NCBI GenBank assembly: GCA_039111635.1
Contig: JBCAQO010000017.1
Location: forward strand, 84,103-148,102
From: Heterobasidion occidentale
Lineage: Eukaryota; Basidiomycota; Agaricomycetes; Russulales; Bondarzewiaceae
DNA length: 64,000 nt
Direction: 5' to 3'
Notes under the pieces: model-generated
What the model was told of the DNA's origin: nothing
The model's database searches: none
What the model saw: only the letters and a program-made list of their open reading frames with translations
Program-made: the position numbers and the translations under genes
Shown: positions 56,260 through 64,000 of the stretch, one piece after another
How the letters are laid out: the number at the start of each line of letters is the position of its first letter
How positions within the stretch are numbered: position 1 is the stretch's first letter

Positions 56260-59200
56260 CCTGCAGGAGGCGTGCAAGAAAATCACAAGGAAGATTAGAT
56301 TACCGAGGTCGGAATCAGACCGAATCGCACATGTTCTCTCAATCTCAGCTAAAGCCAAAATCTCAGAAAGCCCCGAGGACCGGTTCTCAGGAACAATGTA
56401 TAAGCAAGTCAACCAAAAAGTCAAGCTGGTGGCTAGGACTTTCCCGGAGTTTGCCAGAATCATGAGACAATATCCAGAGGACCCACTGCTTAGTCTGCCA
56501 ATATTAACACCACATCCTCCGGAATTTAAGCCAACAGAGAGGATTTCAGAGGAGAGAATAAAGATGCTGCTAATTAATGAAGAAGGATGGCTATGGCCTG
56601 AGGAAATCAAGTTATTCTAGCATATTATGGTATTAAATCAAATGCGCTAGCTTTTGAAGAAGACCAAAGAGGGACTTTTAAGGAGTCATACTTCTCTCCA
56701 TACATTATTCCAGTTGAACCTCATATGCCTTGGGTATATAAAAATATTCCCATACCTCCAGGAATTAAAGACAAAGTAATCCAGTTGCTTAAGGACAAAA
56801 TGAAGGCAAGAGTATATAAACATAGTCAATCAGCATATCGGTCTAGATGGTTCTGCATTTTGAAGAAGAATGGGAAGCTGAGGATATTTCATGATCTACA
56901 GCCTTTAAACAAGGTTAATATTTGAGACGCGGGGTTACCACCAATTGTTGATGACTTTGTGTAACCATTTGTGGCCAAAGCATGCACTACAGTTTTTGAT
57001 CTATTTTGGGGATTTGATAGAAGAATAGTGCATCCAGATAGCAGAGACTTGACAGCTTTCTTGACACCTCTGGGAGCACTTAGGTTGACTTTAATGCCTA
57101 TGGGATTTACCAATTTGGTCACAGAATTTCAAAATAGCATGGTTTTTATTCTACAGGACAAAATTCCAGATAAAGCCAACATTTTCATCAATGACTTAGG
57201 AATTTCAGGACCAGACACTATATATCCTGATAAAAATAGAAAGCCAGAAGTTCTCAAGGAAAACCTAGGGATTAGAAGATTTATTTGAGAGCATGCAGTC
57301 AACGTACATAGGATTATGTATTGAATAAAGCATGCAGGGGGGACTTTTTTGCCAAACAAGGCACAAATTTGCAGAAAGGAAGTGGTCATTGTCGGGCAGA
57401 AGTGTACTCCAGATGGAAGGAAACCAGAAGACAAGAAAGTGGAGAAAATTCTTAAATGACCAGCTCTGGCTTTGGTCAAAAAAGTGCACGGCTTCCTAGG
57501 ATTATGCGGGACGGTCAGACTTTGGATTCCTAATTACTCTCAAATATCCAGGCCGCTTACAGAACTTGTGTGGAAGAACACAGAATTTATTTAAGATGAT
57601 AGGAGGGAAAGGGCTTTCAATACACTCAAGCAACTTGTATTGTTAGTGCCAGCTCTTAGGCCAATTGACTATGAATCAGAAAATCCTATTATCCTATCAG
57701 TCGATTCCAGCTACATTGCTGTAGGATTTATCCTATCTCAGCTCGACAATGAAGGAAGAAGACAGCCAGCTTGGTATAGATAGTTGCTAATGAGCAAAGT
57801 TGAATCTATATATTCTCAGCCTAAGCTGGAATTATTTGGATTATACAGAGCACTCAGGCACTATAGGCTATACATTATAGGCGTCAAGAATCTTTATGTG
57901 GAATTAGATGCAAAATACATCCAAGGAATGCTGAACTCACTGGACTTACAACCAAATGCAGCTATAAATTGGTGAATTCAAGGAATCTTGCTCTTTGATT
58001 TTACACTGGTCCATGTTCCAGCAAAAAGGTTCAAGGCTGAAGATGCCCTATCAAGAAGAAGACTAGGAGAAGATGAAGAACCAGAATTTGACGATGATAG
58101 CTGGTTAGAATCTATTACTTATCATGTCGGCGGAGTAGGGAAAGAATACCCATCAGGAGTCATCCAAAAGACAAGAAGCTATCAGGTAGAAGTTCCATCT
58201 ACATTTGCGGCAGCTATCTCTCAGGAGGAAAATCTGCAAGACATATTCAAATTTTTGAGGACACTTCAATATCCAGGATATGTCAAGTCAACACAAGATG
58301 ATAGAAGGTTTATACAGAAAGCTATTAAGTTCTTTATTCAGAAAGATAGCATGTTAAAAAGAAATAGAGACAGGCCACCCTTAAAGGTCATCTTTGACAA
58401 GAACCAATGGTTGGATATTTTATCAAGAGCTCATGAAGGATTAGGGCACAGAGGAGAGCAAGTGGTGTTTGAAACCATTCAGATCAGATTCTTCTGGCCC
58501 CATATGTTCAATGATGTGCATCACCATGTGCGATCATGTCATGAATGCCAACTTCAGAGCACCAAGAGAATAGAGGTTTCTCTTACTATCTCAATGCCTA
58601 GTACAGTCTGGAGCAAGATTTATGTCGACATCATGCTCATGCCACTTGCTAAAAGGTACAGATATATTGTAGCAGCCAGAGACGATCTATCTAGGGCCTC
58701 GGAGTGACGTGCCTTGCGTAGGGCAGACTCTAAATCCCTGATGAAATTCTTCTGGGATCAAATCTATTGTCGTTATGGAGCAGTTGGTGAAGTCATCACA
58801 GATAATGGATCAGAAGTTAAAGGGGCATTCAAGCTTCTTTTGGAACAAATGGGAATTCCTCAGATTACTATTTTACCCTATAACTCTAAAGCCAATAGAG
58901 TTGTTGAAAGAGGGCACTTTATCATCAGGGAATGAATTGTCAAGGCATGCAAAGGGAACATTGCGAAGTGGCCAGAGAAGGTTCAAGAAGCATTCTTTGC
59001 TGACAGGATCACAACCAGCAAAGTCACAGGATTTTCACCATATTATCTCTTGCATGGAGTTCACCCAGTCTTGCCTTTTGACTTAACAGAATCCACATTT
59101 ATGGTAAGGGGCTTCAAAAGCAGTATGTCAAGAGCAGATCTTTTAGCTTTGAGGATGCAGCAAATCTAGAAATGACAGACAGATTTGGATAGAGCAGCAG

Positions 59201-59562
59201 CCCAGCTGACAAAATTTAGAATCAGATCGAAGGAGAAGTTTGAGAAGAAGTTCCAAAAGTGGATGTGATTGGGACCCTTCGACCCAGGAGACTTGGTTTT
59301 GGTGTGGCATACAGAAATAGAAAAGAGTCTAGACAGGAAAGCCAAGCCAAGATACAGAGGACCTTATCAAACAGTACAATGTAATCAAGGTGGTGCCTAC
59401 ATTCTTAATGAGTTAAGCGGAGAAATTATGAGGGAGAAATATGCAGCGTTCAGGATTCTGCCATACATTGCCAGAGACAAGAAGGCTCAAAGAATTATAC
59501 AGGCTAGATACAGAGGAGAGGACACAGAATCTGAAGGCAGCAGCTCAGAGGAGGAAGACTAG
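56260..59562 (+). pseudogene. pol: G2: decayed Gypsy pol (RT, RNase H, integrase)
   Basis: Order of blocks: pre-RT linker (VARTFPEFARIMRQYPEDP), RT start (NIPIPPGIKDKVIQLLKDK, SAYRSRWFCILKKNGKLRI), palm with F-I-N-D near 57187 where F-I-D-D is expected, RNase H (ILSVDSSYIAVGFILSQ, KLELFGLYRAL, VELDAKYIQGML), HHCC integrase (HEGLGHRGEQVVFE, CHECQ), catalytic VDIMLMP, VITDNGSE and VVERGHF, and the C-terminus with GPFDPGDLVLVWHTEIEKSL. About ten in-frame stops interrupt it, several at former CGA, TGG or CAA codons. It is related to G1 but clearly another family, and is more AT-rich. No gag or protease was found. Confidence 0.9.
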
Positions 59563-59682
59563 AAATAGAAAAGAAGCTTGAGAACAGTGATCAAGAAGAA
59601 GCAGATTAACATGAGTTTGATGCTAAGGAATTAGAAGAAGAAGAAGCTTAGAAAATCAGGATATACAAGCACACATAGGAAT

Positions 59683-59705
59683 GAAGGGGGAGGGAAACAG
59701 GGAAG
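59683..59705 (+). promoter_or_regulatory. Polypurine tract of G2
   Basis: A 23-base purine-rich run (GAAGGGGGAGGGAAACAGGG and on) precedes a TGTTGAGC sequence that would start the LTR. Confidence 0.55.
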
Positions 59706-59706
59706 T

Positions 59707-60069
59707 TGTTGAGCAGAAATTCCTCATTCCATTCACTATCATCTTCACCCTCAGAAACATGTCGTCTACCTCATCTACCATGAAACCTTTGCTTAAAATC
59801 AGACAAGGGATCAATATCTATTCATACAGTGCTGTACCGGTAACTACTGGGCAAAGCTCAACAACAGAAACGATCTGCATCATGGAGCATATGGAAGCAG
59901 ACCCTTCCTCACTATATTCACCAGCACCTATCTTAACGTGTGGGCTGATTCACCTGTTTGATGTGTCAGGGGGATTGAGAATAGATAAGAAGGTGTGGAT
60001 CTTAGAGAAGGCAGGATTGGATGTGGTATGGGAAAGGAGGAGATTGTTGACAAGGTGTGAAGAAGAAGA
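59707..60069 (+). repeat. Putative partial 3' LTR of G2
   Basis: Sequence from TGTTGAGCAG onward lies after the polypurine tract and is cut by the delta-prime LTR at 60070. No second copy is in the window for comparison. Confidence 0.4.
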
Positions 60070-60672
60070 TGTTACGAACTGCTTGTTTAGTAACCCAAGA
60101 GTAACAGGTTCTTCCCTAGGTTGCACGATGGACTGAGTAATGGACGAAGTCTTGACTGTATTCAGAGGAATAATACAGGAGGGAGGAACAAAGTGTCCAT
60201 ATAGGAAGATATGAACAAACAAAGGTTCGCAGTAGGAAGACTGCAAGATAACGAGGAGAATAGACTGAAGATCCTCAGCCTATTTTATAGGCCTTATATA
60301 CTGTATGGGGTATAGGGTAAGAGTCTGTGTGCCCCTCCGAGTATCCACTCTTAGAGAGCTGTGGTTGCTGTCTCTCTCAGCTGGTGCCTACTCTTGTACT
60401 TCTCCAGTCGCACCAATCCATCCGGGTGCAACGAGGTGCTTACCCGTAAGCCCTAAGCCCATGGCATGTGAATGCCTATCTTATTAATCCACTATACCTA
60501 TGACCCTATCATATATCCTCTACCATGTCTTGAAGAACCATTGGTCCAGTCGGCTCCTAAGGATATGCCGAATACCTTGATGCACGCTCCGTAGTGGAGC
60601 CGCCTAGCATGTAATGCTTGAGCCATCAGTTAGACACGACCCTGGAGGGCCCCGATAGGTCAAGTCATAACA
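60070..60672 (-). repeat. 3' LTR of delta-prime
   Basis: 603 bp from TGTTACGAACTG to GTCATAACA. It keeps the TATA box (60292-60300) and the R-start word (60257-60266). The left flank is GAAGA. Confidence 0.9.
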
Positions 60673-61554
60673 TTACCCCCTTTCTAGGTCCCAACTCCTG
60701 AGGGGACTACTCACCGCTAGCGAGCTTCATCGTCATTCCACGTACAATTGCTTTCTGGTCATCCAAGGATCAGAAGGTGTCTTTCCGATATGACTGCATT
60801 TTCTGGGGTGAAGACCAACTTACGTCATTTACAACACCTAGGAGTTTTCCATCTCCATTGACTGCATTTGATACAGGAGTGCCCCAGGAGTCTGACTGTG
60901 CCTCCATCAATGTTTTTCTTCATTGGTACATTTTGATACGAGCTGCCGCTCAAGGTGGCTGCGTGTTTGGCTTTGCTGATGAAGAAGTTATCTCCCACAT
61001 ATGCCCTATTTGATATTAACTTCCAGTAGGCATTTGGATGCAGGAGCCGCTCAATGCAGGACGACCTGCATGCATTTGATAACCCAGTCCAGCGTCTGGG
61101 ATGGTATCCAGAAAGGTGTCACGTGTGAATGATTATGTGATGAATAGAAACGCGTCTGTGGATGTTTGCATTGTTATTTTTCAGAATGCCGAAGGCCATG
61201 CTTCAGTGTTTCCAGGATAGATCTTCTCCTCCGTGATCTCCGGTATCAAGGGGAACTCCAGGTGTGTGTGGGTTGATCGCTTTCTCAAGGCTTAGGCCCA
61301 CCAACCTATGTGAATCCAGCAAGACCCCTTTGAAGATCCCTAACTCTGTCAGCCCCATACAGTGGCCCGTCCACGTTAGAGGTTGAGTGTTTGTCCAGTG
61401 TTTGTTTGTCACATGAGAGCAAGCATGCAGCTGCGCTCCACGTATTGAACACAAGGTAAGGATTTTGAAGAATAGACTTGAACATCCATAGTCTCTTGAA
61501 TAGACCTTGGTGTCCACATTGACGGTGATTATTGTGGGGTCAGCGTAAGGTATG
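60673..61554. other. Non-coding 3' region of delta-prime before the hairpins
   Basis: Aligns with 13012-13819 of delta. No coding frame. Confidence 0.5.
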
Positions 61555-63185
61555 TCCTGGTAGTTTAACATTGTGCCGGACATCCATAGTTTTGCGTCTT
61601 TGCCGATGTTGGCTAGTTTATCCTTAAGTCATTGCGGACTGAGGCTAGTTTATACTGAAGTTGTTGCGGACTGCCCTGCTAGTTTAAACAACAAGGTTGT
61701 TGCGGACCTATCCATCTCCAATGTAGGAGTACCTATAAACAAGACAGTAGACTTTTCTGCACGCCAGAACATTCATCGGTGATGCGCATAGGGCCTTAGA
61801 CCAGGTCCTACTTCTTGACAGGGTTCCCATTGAGGAAGAATGGTGACAGTTTATGCTATATCAAACTGGATAACTTATGGAGTAGTGCCAAAATATTTCT
61901 CATGTTTGGACACTGCTCATGACCCTGTAAACAAAGGGCAGCCCATTTTAACGTCATGGGGGACGGCCATAGTTTATAGTCATTGTGGACGTCGGCTATT
62001 GCCTGGCTTGAACCTCCTGAGCCTCAATAGATTTAATCCTCCGGGGTGAGGGTAGTTTAAGGTCATTTTGGACTGGTTAGTGTCCAAGGTTGTGGGCATC
62101 AACCACAACTCCTATTTCTGAAGGAGCAAATAGTTTATCGTCATTGCGGACGGGGTAATGACTTTTCAAAGTCACCGCCCACAATCCCTGTGCTTGAAGA
62201 GACGATAGTTTAACATCTTTGCGGACTATTGGGTCTGGAAGCGGTAATTCCAGCTCCAATATGGTCTCTAGAACAAAGGGACAATAGTTTAACGTCATTT
62301 CAGATGTTAAAGAAACCTGAGGCATGATCCTAGTTGCCTCTTGACTGGCCCTTGAAGCGGAATCCTTGCTTTGGACTTCAAGGGTAGAATGGGCGCACCA
62401 TAGAGTAGTCGTGGTCCTGTAGGATGGCTGACGACCCACTTCATGTCCCTAAACCCCTCACACGGAATTGAACCGTGTCGACCCCATATTCTTTTACTGT
62501 AGGACGTATGGAATATGGAAGTGCCTTGACCTAGTCGGCAGGGTTCTGCAATGGTGGGATCATCACTTCCACCATCTGCCAGAATACAACCATGCTCCGA
62601 GGATCTTGGTAGCTTTAGCGTCGTCCCGGACAATAACTAGTTTATAGTCATTGCGGACCAAGCCTTTCGTAGTTTTACATTGTTGCGGATGTAACATCCT
62701 TTTCTTGTCCATTTTTTTAACTACTTAATAAAATACAACCACTATATACATGCATCTTAATAGGGCCCCCTAATGTGGAAAAGACCCTGTAAAACTGGAG
62801 ATCCAAAGTGGGACATCCAAACACCTGTCAGACCTTGACAGCGAGGTAGGGTCCACTGTTCCCCAACGGTGAACATGCAACACGATCTTTCCACCAGGAT
62901 TCTTGCATCATTCATAGCTTTTTGGTCTCACCACAAGATCGAAAAGCCAGCATATCAGTACCAAGGTTATGTCGAATTGAGGACCTCCTAATGCGGAAAG
63001 GGTCCTGTAAAACTGGGGATCCAAGCGGGACATCTGTTCGCTTGTCAGAATACCTCTTGACAACGAGAGTGTTAAATGCTTGTCCTGTTCTACGGACCGT
63101 AGGGCTGAATGCAAAATGGTCAGGTACTTCCCCTGCCTTCTTATCTTTTCACAGTTTAATGTCATGCAGAACATTAAAACACTTG
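61555..63185 (-). repeat. Hairpin array of delta-prime, partly decayed
   Basis: The AGTTTA boxes and loops are kept, for example AGTC/GACT near 61627. Many stems now contain G-T pairs after C-to-T change, such as AGGTT/GACCT near 61690 and ACATT/GATGT near 62680. Near 62290, TAACGTC-ATTTCA-GATGTTA gives a longer stem. Confidence 0.65.
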
Positions 63186-63373
63186 ATGTTCTGTGCATGA
63201 AACTGGTACCTGTGGTACAGAGGGTCCTTCCCTCTTCGTCACCTTTCAAGACAAGGGGTTCCTCAACTCCCTTGTCTAATAACCTCCGCCAATGTCCCCA
63301 TAATCTCCATACCCTTCGTCTGGCCTATAATAGGGGTCAATGTCATTGTAGTTCCAGTCTTTGACCTCGTCCC

Positions 63374-63997
63374 ATGCATCTAGCTCTGCTCGAGTCTAAG
63401 CAGCAGTTCTTAGAGTCGGTCGCTGGCGGTCTTGAGCTCTTCTACCAGTGCGAGCATGCGTTCCTTCAGGTTGATGATGTTAAGGATGATCCAGAGTCAG
63501 TGGATCTTGCGGTTGAGTTCTTCAAGGACTGTCTCTTCTGGGTTGGGGTGTTGCCCTTGTCCTCTGGTTTCCTCGCCTCTCGTTCCTCCTGTATCTTGGG
63601 GGATGCTCCTCATTGCTGCCTCCGGCGTCCTGCCCAGCGGATTGTCCTGTTGACGTGGGATAAAGGGTCTCTCGGTCCCTCCATGCCTGCTGTTGTACTG
63701 TGGTCCAGAAGGGTTCTGTCTGGGCGGCTGCATCTCGACTACTCATAGTTGGTACTGCTCTTCTGGCTTTGTTGTCCCATGGTTGGATGCGGAATGGGTC
63801 AATTTGAACAGGAGGGGAGTGTACATCGTCGGTGTTGGATATGAGGGCAGGTAGGAGCTCCAGATTGATGAAGGAAGAAAACTCATTGGGGTGGATGAGA
63901 AGGGCATATGCCCCATTATTTCCTCTGGCATACCAGGAGGCGGCTTGATGATCATCTGCATAGGCCAAAAGCCTGACCTGGTTGCTTGTGTCCGCAA
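63374..63997 (-). pseudogene. Unknown downstream frame of delta-prime, partial
   Basis: Matches the extra frame of delta: AYADDHQAASWYARGNNGAY, HPNEFSSFINLELLPALIS and DAGGSNEEHPPRYRRNE are nearly unchanged. The frame ends early at 63522 and the tail is in other frames. Confidence 0.65.
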
Positions 63998-64000
63998 GGC

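Larger units (their letters stand above)
60070..64000 (-). mobile_element. Delta-prime: second chromovirus copy, 3' part
   Basis: Its 3' LTR, polypurine tract, structured 3' region and the downstream unknown frame match delta in order. The rest lies right of the window. Many CpG sites are TpG or CpA and some blocks are deleted (near 61878), so it is older than delta. Confidence 0.9.

Noticed and set aside
59681..60136. 151-codon plus-strand frame
   Set aside because: It runs from the G2 polypurine tract through the putative LTR into the delta-prime LTR, so it crosses an insertion boundary.

Overview
The window is nuclear DNA of a filamentous basidiomycete, most likely an Agaricomycete mushroom. 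The evidence is a Plavaka-type DNA transposase split by nine introns of 46-68 nt, Ty3/Gypsy families of the kind common in mushrooms, a chromodomain-bearing Gypsy element, a fragment of a mushroom-typical protein family, and loss of CpG to TpG/CpA in old copies. I see no intact cellular housekeeping gene. The window is a stack of transposable elements around about 11 kb of old, low-information DNA.

Layout. 1-8665: the 3' part of a decayed Gypsy element (family G1, copy alpha, + strand), ending in a 1.08 kb LTR. 8666-25969: a second decayed G1 copy (beta, - strand). A young 10.9 kb chromovirus (delta, - strand, 12394-23302) is inserted into beta and has near-identical LTRs and a 5-bp target duplication. 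25970-37290: old sequence with a DUF6698-like pseudogene, a LINE RNase H relic, a fold-back MITE, a four-unit satellite and a broken multi-exon gene. 37295-48393: the best preserved G1 copy (gamma, 11.1 kb, - strand, 4-bp target duplication), inserted 7 bp before the start codon of a Plavaka transposase. 48405-54200: the Plavaka gene, itself interrupted by a G1 solo LTR and another insertion. 54841-60069: an unknown broken gene, then a decayed AT-rich Gypsy copy (G2). 60070-64000: the 3' end of a second chromovirus copy (delta-prime).

Two features look undescribed. First, G1 carries a spliced gene on the strand opposite gag-pol, between integrase and the 3' LTR. It encodes a roughly 500-residue protein with a Zn2Cys6-like cysteine cluster. 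The cluster spacing and the C-terminus survive in the diverged alpha copy. The module is bracketed by two copies of the polypurine tract, each with a hairpin that covaries, and the LTR holds perfect palindromes with a CCG-N6-CGG core, the kind of site Zn2Cys6 proteins bind. Second, the long 3' non-coding region of the chromovirus holds about 19 short hairpins with six-base loops, most of the form nTTGCG, whose stems vary by compensating changes; nearly all follow an AGTTTA-like box. The same element appears to prime reverse transcription from its own 5' RNA end.

Alpha and beta also share a 4.29 kb inverted block that is nearly identical although both are decayed, which points to gene conversion or an assembly artefact. 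Many differences between near-identical copies are one-base indels in homopolymers, so some frameshifts may be sequencing errors.
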